Shown: positions 35,946-47,093 of the stretch, piece by piece
Layout of the letters: each line of letters opens with the position of its first letter
Position numbering within the stretch: position 1 is the stretch's first letter
Assembly (NCBI RefSeq): GCF_900182915.1
Contig: NZ_FXUG01000022.1
Location: 45,365-109,364, forward strand
Source of the DNA: Neorhodopirellula lusitana
Lineage (GTDB): Bacteria > Planctomycetota > Planctomycetia > Pirellulales > Pirellulaceae
Reading direction: 5' to 3'
DNA length: 64,000 nt
Translations under genes and position numbers: made by a program
The notes under the pieces: generated by a model
Seen by the model: only the letters and a program-made list of their open reading frames with translations
Told to the model about the DNA's origin: nothing
Databases searched by the model: none

Positions 35946-36782
35946 TTATTCTCCCGTCGTGTTGTTTGAGTCAGCTGAATCACCGGCCATCTCGCCAGCA
36001 AGCTTGCTTAAGAACGGGCCGTAGCCGTCGTCCGAAGCCCAGTACTGAACAAGGTTGGTGACACCACGGCTAGTAATCGTCGCACCGGAAAGTCCATCTA
36101 CAGCGTAAGGATCTAAGTCCGGAGCAGGCCCCTTGGCAACCATCGCTGCCGGTTCGCCTTGGTCGTTGTAAAGCTTCAACCCTTCCCACTGGGCTTTCCA
36201 GTTGGGGTTGTCCACCTCGCCACCCAGGCCGGGTGTTTCGGCGTGTTGATAGAACGTGATTCCTTGAATCGTTTTCAGGTCACTCTTCAGTGCCAAGTAG
36301 CCGTAGAGTGTTCCCCACAAACCTTTTCCGAAAATGGGAAGGACAACCTGACGGATTTCGTCTTGGCCTGGCCGACGAACGAAGTAGACCTTCATCGTCT
36401 TGGGACGAGCCTCTTCACCCGGATCGATCTCCGGACTGGTGATCTTGATACTGGTGTCGGGGTTCTGAGTCGCTTCCACCAAGTCGTATTTTTCTGGATC
36501 GACTTCGGTGTTGTACTCACCGGTATCCAGGTCAACCATTTTTTCGCTGACCCAGCCGTAGAGTTCTTCGATGCTTTCAGGAGACAGGCTAGATGCAGGT
36601 TTGCCAAATTCGTTGATTGGCAACCCAGCCGCATCCAGGATGTTCTTCTGTTGATCGAGACGCTGGTTGGCCGCTTGGATGGGGCGTAACGCGACAGCCG
36701 CGGCACTCACCGCGAGCGAGCAAACGATACACAGAACCACCGCGACCACGATGGTTCCCATTACGGAATCTTTAGACGGCAT
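35946..36782 (-). CDS. nqrC: Na+-translocating NADH:quinone reductase subunit C
   Basis: This 278-residue subunit has an N-terminal membrane helix and a periplasmic domain holding covalently bound FMN. The attachment motif DGLSGAT is present near the C-terminus, the target of ApbE. Start at 36782 ([17 protein letters not shown]) overlaps the end of nqrB by 11 bases; a longer start at 36830 is less likely. Confidence 0.96.
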   Translation of the reverse strand: MPSKDSVMGTIVVAVVLCIVCSLAVSAAAVALRPIQAANQRLDQQKNILDAAGLPINEFGKPASSLSPESIEELYGWVSEKMVDLDTGEYNTEVDPEKYDLVEATQNPDTSIKITSPEIDPGEEARPKTMKVYFVRRPGQDEIRQVVLPIFGKGLWGTLYGYLALKSDLKTIQGITFYQHAETPGLGGEVDNPNWKAQWEGLKLYNDQGEPAAMVAKGPAPDLDPYAVDGLSGATITSRGVTNLVQYWASDDGYGPFLSKLAGEMAGDSADSNNTTGE

Positions 36783-38028
36783 AACGGGCAACCCTCCGGC
36801 GGATGTTGGCTTGGACGACGAAGTAATCAATCAATGGAGCGAACACGTTACCGAACAAAATCGCCAACATGATGCCTTCGGGGAATGCGGGGTTAATCAC
36901 TCGGATCAACACCGTCATGAAACCAATCAAGATGCCATAGAACCACTTGCCCTTGTTAGTCATCGAAGCACTGACCGGGTCAGTCGCCATGAAGACCAAA
37001 CCGAATGCCAAGCCACCAATGACAAGGTGCCAGTAAAACGGAACAGCGAACATTGCGTTGGTTTCGCTGCCAACAAAATTCAGGAACAAGCTGGTGCCAG
37101 CCACGCCGACGATGACCGCGGTCATGATTCGCCACGACCCGATGCCGGTCGCCACTAACAGGGCGGCACCGACCAAGCAAAGCAATGCACTGGTTTCACC
37201 CACGCAACCTTGAATCGTTCCGATGAACGCACTCATCCAGGTAATCGCACCTTCGCCACCCCAGCCGTACTGGATGCTGCTCAGCGAACCAATGGCATTT
37301 TCGGGAGCGTTGGCGAGTTGCCCCAGGGCAGTCGCACCACTGAAACCGTCGACAGCGGTCCAGACCTTGTCGCCACTGATTTGACCGGCATAAGCGAAGT
37401 ATAGGAACGCTCGCGAAGTCAGCGCCACGTTCAAGAAGTTACGCCCCGTGCCGCCGAACACTTCCTTGGCGACGATCACGCCAAAGGCAATGCCCAGAGC
37501 AACCTGCCAAAGTGGGATCGAAGCAGGCAAAGTAAGCGGGAACAGCAATCCCGTGACCAAGAAACCTTCGTTGATTTCGTGACCGCGGAGCACGCTGAAG
37601 ACCATTTCGATATGGCCGCCCACAAACATGCACACGATGTAAATCGGTATGAAGAAGATCGCCCCATACACAAAGTTGTCGACGAAGTTACCTGGGTCGT
37701 GCCCAAATCCAATCGCGTTGTGGATGGTGTGGTGCCAATCGAAATCCACGTCCATGCCCGCAGCGGTCATTTCCTGGATCGCGTAGTTGGCTTGGTAGCC
37801 CGTGTTCCACATCCCAAACAAAGTCACCGGGATCAAAGCCACGACAACCATGATCATCATTCGCTTTAGGTCGATACCGTCGCGAACGTGGGTACGTCCG
37901 GTCGTGGTTTCGCCGGGCGTGAACAGGAACGTGTCAATTGACTCGTAAACGGGGTAGGCCTTTTCAAGAATTCCCCCCTTTGCAAAGTAAGGGTGAACGC
38001 TGTCGAAGGCGTCACGCAGTGGTTTCAT
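36772..38028 (-). CDS. nqrB: Na+-translocating NADH:quinone reductase subunit B
   Basis: This 418-residue main membrane subunit carries the covalent FMN (motif [13 protein letters not shown]) and riboflavin and takes part in Na+ transport. About ten membrane segments are visible. The start at 38028 ([19 protein letters not shown]) is the family N-terminus. It lies 143 bases after nqrA. Confidence 0.97.
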   Translation of the reverse strand: MKPLRDAFDSVHPYFAKGGILEKAYPVYESIDTFLFTPGETTTGRTHVRDGIDLKRMMIMVVVALIPVTLFGMWNTGYQANYAIQEMTAAGMDVDFDWHHTIHNAIGFGHDPGNFVDNFVYGAIFFIPIYIVCMFVGGHIEMVFSVLRGHEINEGFLVTGLLFPLTLPASIPLWQVALGIAFGVIVAKEVFGGTGRNFLNVALTSRAFLYFAYAGQISGDKVWTAVDGFSGATALGQLANAPENAIGSLSSIQYGWGGEGAITWMSAFIGTIQGCVGETSALLCLVGAALLVATGIGSWRIMTAVIVGVAGTSLFLNFVGSETNAMFAVPFYWHLVIGGLAFGLVFMATDPVSASMTNKGKWFYGILIGFMTVLIRVINPAFPEGIMLAILFGNVFAPLIDYFVVQANIRRRVARYAV

Positions 38029-38171
38029 AATGGGTTCTCTTGAAAGAGTTGCCGCCAAAGTTCCAGTTGAAAGTGGCGGGCCGATACTGTCGTGTATGAG
38101 AGATGGGGAACGTCAAAAAATCGGATGGTGAAACTGCGGCGTTCGCTCGCCAGGTCCACCGCCGCGTCGGA

Positions 38172-39554
38172 TTAACCTTCGCGTTCGATCGTTGTCAGAG
38201 CTTGACGAATCAGCGAGCCATATTCGTACTTGCCCGGGCAAACGAATGTGCACAGAGCCAAATCTTCTTCTTCCAATTCCAGCACGCCAAGCTGCTGGGC
38301 TGCGTCGGTGTCGCGAACGATCAACGATCGCAAAAGCTGAGTCGCCAGCACGTCGAGCGGCATTACTTTTTCGTAAGTGCCCATCGGCACCATGGCTCGT
38401 TCGGAACCACCCGTTGAGGACGTGAACGCGAACTTTTGGGAAGGAGTCATCGCCGAAGCGAAAATACGTGTGACCGAGAATTTATCGAAGCCCGGCTTTT
38501 GCCAGCCCAAGAACTCGCGGTGGTCGCCTTCTTCGATGATCGAAACCTGTTGATGGTATCGACCCAAGTAGTTGTGAGGGGCCTTCGCGGTGTGACCGTC
38601 CAGTACCGATCCCGAGATCGGACGCAGCTTCACTTCCGTATCGACTTCGCCTTCGATCAAATCGTCGATGCAAGCACCCAAGCGAGTTTCCACCAACCGA
38701 GGCTGGTTCACTTTGGGGCCGGCCAGTGAAACGATGCGGCGAACATCAAGCTGTCCGGTTTGGAACAGCGATCCGATCGCGATGACGTCTTGGTATCCGA
38801 TGTACCAAACCGTTTTGGTCGGGCCGACTGGATCCAAGAAGTGAATATGAGTGCCGGGCAAACCGGCCGGGTGCGGACCGCTGAAGCTAGCCATCTCAAC
38901 GCCCTGCACGTCGCCGCCAGGGATTTCAGCCCCTTCGGCTTTGCACAAGAAAGTCGGGCCTTCGGTCAGTTGCGTCAGAGCTTGCAAGCCCAGCACGAAC
39001 TGGTCTTTTCGCTCGCTCATCACCACGGCGGGATCCGCCGCCAGTGGGTTCGTGTCCGTAGCGGTGACGAAGATTGAACTGGGCGATGACCCGATCGCAG
39101 GCACCTTGCCGTACGGGCGAGTTCGCAAAGCAGTCCACAATCCGCTTTTCACCAATTGATCCGCAACGCCATCCTTGCCCATCGAAACAGGGTCTTGGTC
39201 GCGTGCGGCTTCGAATGTGATTTGGTCGTTGCCGTCGACGTTGATCGTGATCGCTTCAAACTTACGTTTGGCTCCACGGATAACACTGCCAATGGTCCCG
39301 CTTGCTGGCGACGTGTAGATGACGCCCGGGTTCTTCTTGTCTTCGAACAAAGGCTGACCCAGCGAAACGCGATCGCCTTCGGCAACCAGCATGGTGGGCT
39401 TCATGCCAACGTAGTCGTCACCTAGCAACGCAACCGACTGGACGGCTCGCCCAATCTCGATTCGCTGCTCGGGCGCTCCCAGGATTGGCAGGTCCAGACC
39501 CTGCTTGATGACGGTAGTTCCGTGACTTCGTGAGCGGTTTTGAGTAGCGGGCAT
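38172..39554 (-). CDS. nqrA: Na+-translocating NADH:quinone reductase subunit A
   Basis: This 460-residue subunit, without membrane helices, binds quinone at the membrane surface. Family landmarks are the N-terminal [14 protein letters not shown], the sandwich region with [17 protein letters not shown] and the C-terminal [20 protein letters not shown]. It is the first gene of nqrABCDEF-apbE; the promoter should be in 39555-39751. Confidence 0.96.
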   Translation of the reverse strand: MPATQNRSRSHGTTVIKQGLDLPILGAPEQRIEIGRAVQSVALLGDDYVGMKPTMLVAEGDRVSLGQPLFEDKKNPGVIYTSPASGTIGSVIRGAKRKFEAITINVDGNDQITFEAARDQDPVSMGKDGVADQLVKSGLWTALRTRPYGKVPAIGSSPSSIFVTATDTNPLAADPAVVMSERKDQFVLGLQALTQLTEGPTFLCKAEGAEIPGGDVQGVEMASFSGPHPAGLPGTHIHFLDPVGPTKTVWYIGYQDVIAIGSLFQTGQLDVRRIVSLAGPKVNQPRLVETRLGACIDDLIEGEVDTEVKLRPISGSVLDGHTAKAPHNYLGRYHQQVSIIEEGDHREFLGWQKPGFDKFSVTRIFASAMTPSQKFAFTSSTGGSERAMVPMGTYEKVMPLDVLATQLLRSLIVRDTDAAQQLGVLELEEEDLALCTFVCPGKYEYGSLIRQALTTIEREG

Positions 39555-39751
39555 GAACGCGTGAATCAGCTAAGGAAAGACGACGAGCGAATGAAGGAAC
39601 CGACAGAACCAGCATGAGAAAGCAGAAAAGACTTTGTGAAAAATGTAACAAAGTCAGCTCGGCAAAAAGCCTGCCGTGGCATTGTCAGACCAGCGGCAAG
39701 CTGTCGCGGTACTATTACATAGGCATCGCGATTTGACAACGGCAGAAACCA

Positions 39752-40930
39752 CTACCGAACGCGCACCAATTTGAGCGTTGGGATCGCTAATCGCTCGATC
39801 ACCGGATCAATCAGACGCAGAAAACGCGCAGCGTCGGTTGGATAACCCGCCGTTGGCGAGAATTTCGGGATGAGTGTTCCCCCTTTGAAAGACGCGTCTG
39901 CAGCTTCTTGCAGCGGGGCCGACATCAGCTGCGTCTCGAAGTAGGCGTTGAGCGAGCTCATGGCAACTTCCCGTAAATATTTTGCATGCAATGAACTCAG
40001 CGCGACTGGAACGAATCGGTCGCCTTTGACGGTAAAGTGCAGCCGCAACCTCCGGCCCCGGTACTGGGTTTCATAAACACTCTGCTGCGAGGTTTCGGAA
40101 ATCACCTCCACCGGCGTCTTGCCCAGCACCTGCTGGATGGGACCGGCGTAATATCGGCGGCCACCATGGCGATCAAAAAAGATCTGCACCGGTTCTTTTT
40201 CAGCCACGATTCCGCCTTTCGCGTTTTTGCTTTTCGCGTTTTTGGGCTCACCTTTTGAGTTTTTGACTGCACTTTCGGTGCTTGGATCATCGCCGTTTAC
40301 CCCATCGCAATCGAGCGTCTTGATCAGGTCCGCGGCCAGGCCAATGCTGGTTTCGCCAAGCAGGTCGCTCTTGTTGCCCGAAGATTCACAAAATTGATTG
40401 AACGCTTCCGCATCGACCATCCGAGCCTGCACGTCACGCAGCTTCCACTGGCTTTGACTCCACTGCTCGATCGCAGCCTGACAGTCATCGATCGGCGTGA
40501 TCGCGTTGTCGACGGCATCCGGCAATCGGGCTGCGTCAACCATCGAGGCCAGCCAAGGGATGCTCGCCAGGCGGTCGAAATCACGAGGGATCAACGTCGT
40601 GAGCCGTTCGGTCAACGTGGCTTCGCTTCGGCCGCATGCATGATGGGCCACCGAAGTGATCGCGTGCAGGGTTCTGAGCGAACCGCCGTCCTTACCGCTC
40701 GACTTGCTGCGAAAGATCTGTTTCGAATCGTCTACCCGAATTTTTCGCGTGCCCGCTGCCGCCGAGCCAACCATCACCGGGGCCGCGACTGCTGAAAACG
40801 GGTCAGGCCCCTTGGGGACGTCAACGGATTGCTCCATCGGCGCGTCCGCGTTTCGCCACAGCGACGCCGCGACCACCAACGGCCCCAGTTTTGGACCATA
40901 CCCGGCCTCGTCAATCGCGATTAACCACAT
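39752..40930 (-). CDS. RNase HII-like protein, divergent
   Basis: This 392-residue protein opens with AIDEAGYGPKLGPLVVAA, closely like the RNase HII start (DEAGRGPLAGPVVAAA). Also present are VDDSKQIFRSK (RNase HII has DSKKLS), a FFDRHGGRRYY strand near residue 260, and SSLHAKYLREVAM near 320 (RNase HII has AAASILAKVTRD, here with Glu for the last Asp). Thus the RNase H fold and most metal ligands seem kept. It has an insertion of about 130 residues and is nearly twice the usual length, so the activity may differ. Confidence 0.65.
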   Translation of the reverse strand: MWLIAIDEAGYGPKLGPLVVAASLWRNADAPMEQSVDVPKGPDPFSAVAAPVMVGSAAAGTRKIRVDDSKQIFRSKSSGKDGGSLRTLHAITSVAHHACGRSEATLTERLTTLIPRDFDRLASIPWLASMVDAARLPDAVDNAITPIDDCQAAIEQWSQSQWKLRDVQARMVDAEAFNQFCESSGNKSDLLGETSIGLAADLIKTLDCDGVNGDDPSTESAVKNSKGEPKNAKSKNAKGGIVAEKEPVQIFFDRHGGRRYYAGPIQQVLGKTPVEVISETSQQSVYETQYRGRRLRLHFTVKGDRFVPVALSSLHAKYLREVAMSSLNAYFETQLMSAPLQEAADASFKGGTLIPKFSPTAGYPTDAARFLRLIDPVIERLAIPTLKLVRVR

Positions 40931-40948
40931 GATTCAGCTCGCGCGAGG

Positions 40949-41806
40949 TTACTTCAGCAATTCAAGAACGGCAGCGTGCAGTTTGCCGTTGGTGCCCACG
41001 CCGTCACCACCCCGAACCGTCGCGGTGCCTTTCCAGTCAGTGAAACGCCCGCCCGCTTCAGTCAGAATCGGCACCATCGCCGCGACGTCCCAAGCGTTGC
41101 ATTTCGGGTCCACCATGACTTCGGCCTTGCCGGTCGCCACCATCAGATAGCCGTAGCCATCGCCCCAAGTCCTGGCCAGAAAACACGCCGATTGCAAGCG
41201 AAGATACGCGTCGGCATCGTCTCGTTCAGCAAACGTTTTCACTTCGCTGGTCACGAACACGGCGTCGGACAGTTCACTACGGTCCGAAACGCGAGCCGGT
41301 GTCCACTCGCCACGGTCGCTCGCACAATTCTGACGATCTGGCGAACTGAGCCCATCGTTATAAAAACACCCTTGGCCCATCGCGGCCACGGCGATCTCAC
41401 CCAACGCAGGAATCAGAATGACTCCGCCCAGCGGTTCGCCGTCCAATTCCAACGCAAGCAACGTCGAGTACAGCGGCACGCCACAAATGAACGACTTGGT
41501 GCCATCGATCGGGTCCACCGTCCAGCGGTAGCCGCTATCGCCCGCCTGTTCGGCAAACTCTTCGCCAGCAATCGTGTCATCCGGGAACTGTTCCCCCAAC
41601 AGCTTACGCGTCAACTGTTCCGCTTCGCGGTCCGCGATCGTGACGGGCGAGTCGTCGCCTTTGCGATCAACTACCAAGCCATCGCGACGGAAGTGAGTCA
41701 GCGTGTGGTTTCCTGCGGCGATCGCGACTTCGATCATTGCAACCAGTCGCCCGTCGTGCTGCGGTTGCCAGTTCTCACAAAGCTGTTGTTTGGAAATCGC
41801 GTTCAT
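40949..41806 (-). CDS. Inositol-monophosphatase family phosphatase
   Basis: This 285-residue Mg-dependent phosphatase has both family signatures: WTVDPIDGTKSFICGVPLY, and the C-terminal WDVAAMVPILTEAGGRF, plus GEEFAE earlier. Substrate may be histidinol phosphate (HisN), inositol phosphate or a related compound; the sequence alone does not decide. The start at 41806 (MNAISKQQLCENW) is preferred to an upstream start that adds a poorly conserved leader. It is 18 bases upstream of the RNase HII-like gene on the same strand. Confidence 0.9.
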   Translation of the reverse strand: MNAISKQQLCENWQPQHDGRLVAMIEVAIAAGNHTLTHFRRDGLVVDRKGDDSPVTIADREAEQLTRKLLGEQFPDDTIAGEEFAEQAGDSGYRWTVDPIDGTKSFICGVPLYSTLLALELDGEPLGGVILIPALGEIAVAAMGQGCFYNDGLSSPDRQNCASDRGEWTPARVSDRSELSDAVFVTSEVKTFAERDDADAYLRLQSACFLARTWGDGYGYLMVATGKAEVMVDPKCNAWDVAAMVPILTEAGGRFTDWKGTATVRGGDGVGTNGKLHAAVLELLK

Positions 41807-42223
41807 CGGCCTGAGTCGCTCTTCGGGAATAAATGGTGGCGGGAGAGTCAGTCTGCGTAACCTACCCGAACCCACATCCAATTTCGTCCCCCCCGTCACG
41901 CGGCGGATCGGCTTGACTCATCCGTCTACGTTACGCGGCTTATCCGTCTAAGTTACGCGGCTTACTAAGCTAGGCGGCGGCTTAACAGTGTGCGACTTGC
42001 ATTGAGCGAGCCCATTGGCTTCGCGTGCTCTCAACGATCGTTCTCGATGATGGTTCTTCGCGGTGCGATTTTTCAACACTGTGCAAGCTTGCAGAATACT
42101 TTAAATTCCTGCCGCCCCGCCCCCGACCCCCTTGTCTCGTTTCATTCCACGCGGCGGTTCATTCCACGCGACGATCGAGTCCAGCAAGTGTCACGAAGAC
42201 GCTTTCATTGAGAACTAAAAAAC
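41807..42223. other. Divergent intergenic region
   Basis: Between the phosphatase (minus) and the desaturase (plus). At about 41919-41964 the unit CATCCGTCTACGTTACGCGGCTT occurs twice in near-perfect tandem with a partial third. I see no gene. Confidence 0.45.
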
Positions 42224-43738
42224 ATGAAGAACAAGACTGTCACCATTGTCGGCGCGGGCCCCGGCGGACTCGCCACCGCGATGCAACTCGCCCAGGCCGG
42301 GTGCGATGTGACGTTGGTAGAACGACGCGATCGAGTGGGTGGCCGCACGTCGGCGATTGAGATCGATGGCTTTCGATTTGATTGCGGCCCCACCTTCTTC
42401 CTGTACCCACGCGTGCTCAGTGAGATCTTTGCCTCGACGGGCCGCGACCTGATGGACGAGGTCCCGATGGAACGCCTCGACCCACAATACCGCTTAACCT
42501 TCGGCGGTGGTGGTCAACTCGATTGCTGCCCCGACATGGACGAGATGGATCGTCAAATTGCGAACTTCGCTCCCGCCGACGTCGGCCAACTTCGCAAGTA
42601 CATGGATGCGAACCGACTCAAGCTAGAAAAATTCCGACCGATCCTGGAGTCGCCTTTTAGCTCGCCGCTGGACCTGCTTCGCCGAGACGTGTTAGCCGCT
42701 GCCAGCAAGCTGCATCCGTTCCGTAGCCTGGGCAAGGAACTCGAACGCTACTTCAGCGATCCGCGATTGGTGATCGCGTTCGCCTTCCAAGCCAAGTACT
42801 TGGGGATGTCGCCGTTCAACTGCCCAAGTCTGTTCAGCATCTTATCGTTCTTGGAATATGAACACGGTGTGTTTCACCCGATCGGTGGCTGCAGCCGAGT
42901 CAGCGAGCGGATGGCGGAGATTGCTCAAGAGATGGGCGTTAAAATTCGCCTGGATGAACCCGTCGAATCAATTGAGATCGAAGACGGACGACTGACCGCC
43001 GTGCGAACCGCCGAAAATCGGTACGCCTCCGACGCGTTCGTCATCAACGCCGACTTCGCCGACTGGATGTCCAAGATGGTTCCCGACGACTTACGCCGGC
43101 GATGGACAGACAAAGAACTGGCGAAAAAGAAGTTCTCGTGCAGCACCTTCATGCTGTACCTGGGCATCGACGGGCTATACGAAGACCTGCCGCACCACAG
43201 TATTCATATCAGCGAAACCTACGACCAAAATCTTCGCGATATCGAATCCGATCATGTGCTCAGCACCGACCCGTCCGTCTACGTGCAAAACGCATGCGTT
43301 ACCGACCCCACGCTGGCTCCGCCGGGCAGTTCGACGCTCTACATCTTAGTGCCGGTGACCCATCAACACGAAAACGTGGACTGGTCGGTTGAAGCTGATG
43401 CGTTTCGTGAAAAGACGCTCGACCAGCTCGCCGAGATTGGCCTCGGTGACGTTCGCGAACGCATCCGTGTCGAACACCGAATCACCCCAGACGACTGGCA
43501 AAACGGCTATTCGATTTACAAAGGCGCCACCTTCAACCTCGCCCACAACCTAGGCCAGATGCTGCATCGACGGCCCAACAATCGCTTCGAGGAACTCGAC
43601 GGGGTTTATTTGGTCGGCGGCGGCACCCATCCCGGCAGCGGTCTGCCGGTGATCTACGAATCCAGCCGAATCAGCTCCCGGTTGCTTTTGGAGGACCTCG
43701 GTATCCCCACTGACTTCCTCGACGCAGCCAAAACCTAA
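42224..43738 (+). CDS. Phytoene desaturase family FAD oxidoreductase (CrtI-like)
   Basis: This 504-residue flavoprotein of the carotenoid desaturase family has an N-terminal dinucleotide-binding motif ([19 protein letters not shown]) followed by [12 protein letters not shown], and the CrtI C-terminal signature [21 protein letters not shown]. It probably desaturates or oxidises a carotenoid or squalene-type substrate. No phytoene synthase is in the window. The gene stands alone between a divergent phosphatase and a repeat array. Confidence 0.87.
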   Translation: MKNKTVTIVGAGPGGLATAMQLAQAGCDVTLVERRDRVGGRTSAIEIDGFRFDCGPTFFLYPRVLSEIFASTGRDLMDEVPMERLDPQYRLTFGGGGQLDCCPDMDEMDRQIANFAPADVGQLRKYMDANRLKLEKFRPILESPFSSPLDLLRRDVLAAASKLHPFRSLGKELERYFSDPRLVIAFAFQAKYLGMSPFNCPSLFSILSFLEYEHGVFHPIGGCSRVSERMAEIAQEMGVKIRLDEPVESIEIEDGRLTAVRTAENRYASDAFVINADFADWMSKMVPDDLRRRWTDKELAKKKFSCSTFMLYLGIDGLYEDLPHHSIHISETYDQNLRDIESDHVLSTDPSVYVQNACVTDPTLAPPGSSTLYILVPVTHQHENVDWSVEADAFREKTLDQLAEIGLGDVRERIRVEHRITPDDWQNGYSIYKGATFNLAHNLGQMLHRRPNNRFEELDGVYLVGGGTHPGSGLPVIYESSRISSRLLLEDLGIPTDFLDAAKT

Positions 43739-44299
43739 GCCCCGTGCTCCTGGTACCCAGACTCCCGCCTGGGCACCCACTGTCTTGCAGGCTCCCGCCT
43801 GCCGAGCCCTGGGTAAGTAGTGAATAGGAGGCAGGAGCCTCCAAGACCTTGCGTTGCCAGGCAAGAGCCTAGGAACGAGTAGCCCCCTGGTACCCAGGCT
43901 CCTGCCTGGGCACCCACTGTCTTGCAGGCTCCCGCCTGCCGAGCCCTGAACAAGTAGTGAATAGGAGGCAGGGGCCTCCAAGACATCTCGTTGCCAGGCA
44001 AGAGCCTAGGAACAGTAGTCCCCTGGTACCCAGCTCCTGCCTGGGCACCCACTGTCTTGCAGGCTCCCGCCTGCTCAGCCTGAAGAACACAACACGGAAG
44101 CCGCACCAGCAGCATCTCTAGCTGCTCCCCAGCGTCCCCCCAAAAAAATCCCACACCCCCATCCCCGTCATTCAACTGCCGTCCTCGACGAAATCGGCCC
44201 TGCCACTTAATCTGTGCCGCTGATCCGGGGCATGCGTCCGCAGGCAAGGCACTCAACTTCCTTCGCTGCGTCGGGTCGCGGCCCTCCCTCCCCACCTTA
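43739..44299. other. Intergenic region dominated by a repeat array
   Basis: This 561-base gap holds the 137-base repeat units described separately (43748-44088) and then about 200 bases without recognisable features before the MFS gene. No gene is supported. Confidence 0.5.
43748..44088. repeat. Array of 136-137 base hairpin-rich repeat units
   Basis: Two full units and about half a third start at CTGGTACCC (43750, 43887, 44023). Each unit contains small inverted repeats: CCCAGGCTCCTGCCTGGG, GCAGGCTCCCGCCTGC, and GGAGGCAGGAGCCTCC. Identity between units is high with a few changes. The hairpins resemble a dispersed REP-like family. Confidence 0.85.
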
Positions 44300-45616
44300 T
44301 TGATCGAGCACAGTGTTTTGAAAACGCCACCGCACAAGCAACGCAAAGCGGCGATGGCCTTCATCCTTCTAACGCTGTTGATCGACATTCTGGCGATCGG
44401 CATCATCATTCCCGTCTTGCCGGAACTGGTGAAAAAGTTCGCTGGCGGCAACACCGCCATGGCAGGCTGGTATGTCGGCATCATCGGCGCGACCTATTCC
44501 ATGATGCAGTTTTTCTGTGCCCCGGTTTTGGGTGCTCTGTCGGACCGATTCGGACGCCGGCCCGTCATCCTGGCGTCCCTGTTTGGGCTCGGTGTCGACT
44601 TCATCATTACCGGACTGGCGACCTCCATTGCATGGCTGTTCGTCGGGCGGTTCATCGCCGGCGTGATGGGTGCCAGTTTCTCGACCGCCAACGCTTACAT
44701 CGCCGACGTTTCCAACGACGAGAACCGGGCCAGGAACTTTGGCCTGGTTGGCGTCATGTTCGGCCTCGGTTTCATTATCGGTCCAGCCCTGGGCGGTCTC
44801 CTGGGCGGCTACTCGCTGCAGTTGCCGTTCTTTGTCGCGGCCGGACTGTCACTGGTGAACTGGCTATACGGTTTCTTCATCCTGCCCGAATCGCTGCCCG
44901 TTGATCAACGCAGCTCCATTTCGCTGGCCGCGATGAACCCGTTCGGCACCCTGGCTCGCCTGCGGACCTATCCCATGGTGGCCGGACTGGCCGTCGCGTT
45001 TGTGTTCAGCTCGCTTGCTCAACGCGGCCTCGAAAACGTGTGGGTCCTTTCGATGGGATTCCGGTTCGGTTGGGACGAAATGACCAACGGAATGACGCTG
45101 GCTTTGGTCGGCTTGATGGCGATGATCGTTCAAGGCGGACTCGTTCGGCCGGTCATTCGCCGCTTCGGTGAACGCAAAACCGCCATCATGGCCACCGGCG
45201 TCGCGTGCCTTTCGTTCATGGCGTATGGCTTGGCCACGCAAGGTTGGATGATCCCGTGCATCGTCGTCTTCGGATCACTGAGCGGTCTGGCGGGTCCAGC
45301 CATTCAAAGCTTGGTCAGCGGAACAGTTGCAAGCAGCGAACAGGGGAAGGTCCAGGGAGCTTTGACGTCGCTGTTAAGCCTCACCAATATCCTGGCGCCT
45401 TTGATTTTCACAGCCGGCCTGTTCAGCTTCTTCACGCAAGAAGAATCACCGCTTCACTATGCTGGCAAGCCATTTGCCGGAGCACCGTTCGTGTTCGGTT
45501 CGTTCCTGTTGATGATTGCCATGATCGTGCTGTGGCGAGTTCTCAAACGATTCCCCGCGAAAGCGAAGGCAGTCGAAACCGTTTCCGATCCGCAACTATC
45601 AACCAACGAAAGCTAA
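44300..45616 (+). CDS. MFS efflux transporter, TetA-like
   Basis: This 438-residue major facilitator has 12 predicted membrane segments. Motif A is present after segment 2 ([16 protein letters not shown]) and the first segment ([21 protein letters not shown]) resembles the tetracycline-resistance subfamily. The substrate is not known. Start codon is uncertain: TTG at 44300, GTG at 44315 or ATG at 44354. The next gene begins 3 bases after its stop, so the two are probably cotranscribed. Confidence 0.88.
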   Translation: MIEHSVLKTPPHKQRKAAMAFILLTLLIDILAIGIIIPVLPELVKKFAGGNTAMAGWYVGIIGATYSMMQFFCAPVLGALSDRFGRRPVILASLFGLGVDFIITGLATSIAWLFVGRFIAGVMGASFSTANAYIADVSNDENRARNFGLVGVMFGLGFIIGPALGGLLGGYSLQLPFFVAAGLSLVNWLYGFFILPESLPVDQRSSISLAAMNPFGTLARLRTYPMVAGLAVAFVFSSLAQRGLENVWVLSMGFRFGWDEMTNGMTLALVGLMAMIVQGGLVRPVIRRFGERKTAIMATGVACLSFMAYGLATQGWMIPCIVVFGSLSGLAGPAIQSLVSGTVASSEQGKVQGALTSLLSLTNILAPLIFTAGLFSFFTQEESPLHYAGKPFAGAPFVFGSFLLMIAMIVLWRVLKRFPAKAKAVETVSDPQLSTNES

Positions 45617-45619
45617 GCG

Positions 45620-46594
45620 ATGCGAGTGTTGGTAACCGGATGCAGCGGTTTCTTGGGCAGCGAGATTGTTCGCCAGCTGATTGACCGTGGCGATGACGTG
45701 GTCGGCCTTTCCCGGCGAGAAGTCCCACAACTGGTCCAGTCCGGGATGACGCATCATCGCGGCGATCTCACCGACCAAGCCTACGTGGATCGAGCCGTCG
45801 ACGACGTCGATTGCGTCATCCACACCGCCGCGGTTGCTGGAGTCTGGGGCCCTTGGAAGCACTTCTTCCAGAACAACGTCGTCGCGACTCGAAACGTCCT
45901 GGCAGCCTGCCGTGACTCCGGTGCAACGCGTTGCGTCTACACGAGCAGCCCCAGCGTGACGTTCGATGGCGAGCATCAATGCGGTGTCGATGAATCCGTG
46001 GGCTACCCCAGTCGCTGGCTATGCCACTACCCACACACCAAGGCCATCGCCGAACAAGAGGTCATCGCCGCCGACACTCCCGGCGGTCTGCGCACCTTGT
46101 CGTTGCGTCCGCACTTGATCTGGGGTCATGGCGATCCTCACCTGCTACCACGAGTGCTCGACCGAGCCCGTTCAGGCCGGTTGCGGATCATTGGTGACGG
46201 CACTAACTGCATCGACACCGTGCACGTTGTCAACGCTGCCGCAGCCCACTTGGCGGCCGCCGACGCCTTGCAGGCACGCCCTGAAAACTCAGCCGGTCGT
46301 ACCTACTTCATCACGCAAGACGAGCCGGTCGACTGTTGGGATTGGATTGGCAAGTTATGCCAGCGATTTGATGCCCCACCGCCCCAGCGACGGATCTCCT
46401 ATTCAGCCGCCTACGCGATCGGCGCGACTCTGGAAGCAGCTTACCGCATGACCGGCCGTTCCAGCGAACCACCGATGACCCGGTTCGTCGCCGCCCAACT
46501 CGCCAAAGACCACTACTTCGACATCACCGCCGCAAAAGAGCGACTCGGCTATCAGCCTAAAATCTCAATGGACGAAGGCCTGAAATCGCTGTAG
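45620..46594 (+). CDS. NAD-dependent epimerase/dehydratase family (extended SDR)
   Basis: This 324-residue reductase has the Rossmann motif VTGCSGFLGSEIV, the catalytic Tyr-Lys in YPHTK and a Ser-rich YTSSPSVTFDG. Overall it resembles the 3-beta-HSD/OleD type that reduces 3-oxo substrates. It forms a two-gene operon with the MFS gene. OleA, OleB and OleC are not here, so a role in olefin synthesis is unsupported. Confidence 0.85.
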   Translation: MRVLVTGCSGFLGSEIVRQLIDRGDDVVGLSRREVPQLVQSGMTHHRGDLTDQAYVDRAVDDVDCVIHTAAVAGVWGPWKHFFQNNVVATRNVLAACRDSGATRCVYTSSPSVTFDGEHQCGVDESVGYPSRWLCHYPHTKAIAEQEVIAADTPGGLRTLSLRPHLIWGHGDPHLLPRVLDRARSGRLRIIGDGTNCIDTVHVVNAAAAHLAAADALQARPENSAGRTYFITQDEPVDCWDWIGKLCQRFDAPPPQRRISYSAAYAIGATLEAAYRMTGRSSEPPMTRFVAAQLAKDHYFDITAAKERLGYQPKISMDEGLKSL

Positions 46595-47093
46595 CCCGGT
46601 CCAAACAAATGCTCGCGCAACTAACAGCCTGCTGATTTTCGATTGCAGCAGGCACTGTCCATCGTAATGGTAGTAGGCACAAGCATGGTAATTGTAGTAG
46701 GCACAGGCCCTGTGCCGTTCGGCTAAAAGCGTTTGAGAACGCAACGATTTCGGCTGACGGACCGCACGACGGAACGTCTCTGCTACTTGCTCTGCGATTC
46801 TCAACAGGCAGCTAGCACAATGTTCGCAATGCCAAAAATGCTGGAGTCGGTCCGGTGCGATGGCGTACTGGAAGGCAACCGTGCCGCGACGGCGACTTCA
46901 ACAAGACCTCCGTCCAGCCGGCCTGTGTCCAACGGCCAGACGCTCACCAAGCCGCAAGACGCTAGCCGCGGGTATCCATACTACAAACCGCCGGCTACCG
47001 CTTTGCCGCCCTAAAATGGTAGACCAACAGGCCACCTCACCTTTCGGTTGCGGTAACCCAAATGAAAACTGGGCAATACCCAGGCGCATCGAC
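46595..47093. other. Intergenic region with GTAGTAGGCACA repeat
   Basis: Between convergent reductase and glycosyltransferase genes. It contains a tandem pair of GTAGTAGGCACA units (46664-46706), ending in a perfect 7-pair hairpin GGCACAG/CTGTGCC (46700-46716). The remainder has short palindromes but no gene. Confidence 0.5.

Noticed and set aside
45620..46594. OleD olefin synthesis gene
   Set aside because: Similar type of reductase, but no oleA, oleB or oleC nearby, so only a general family call is given.
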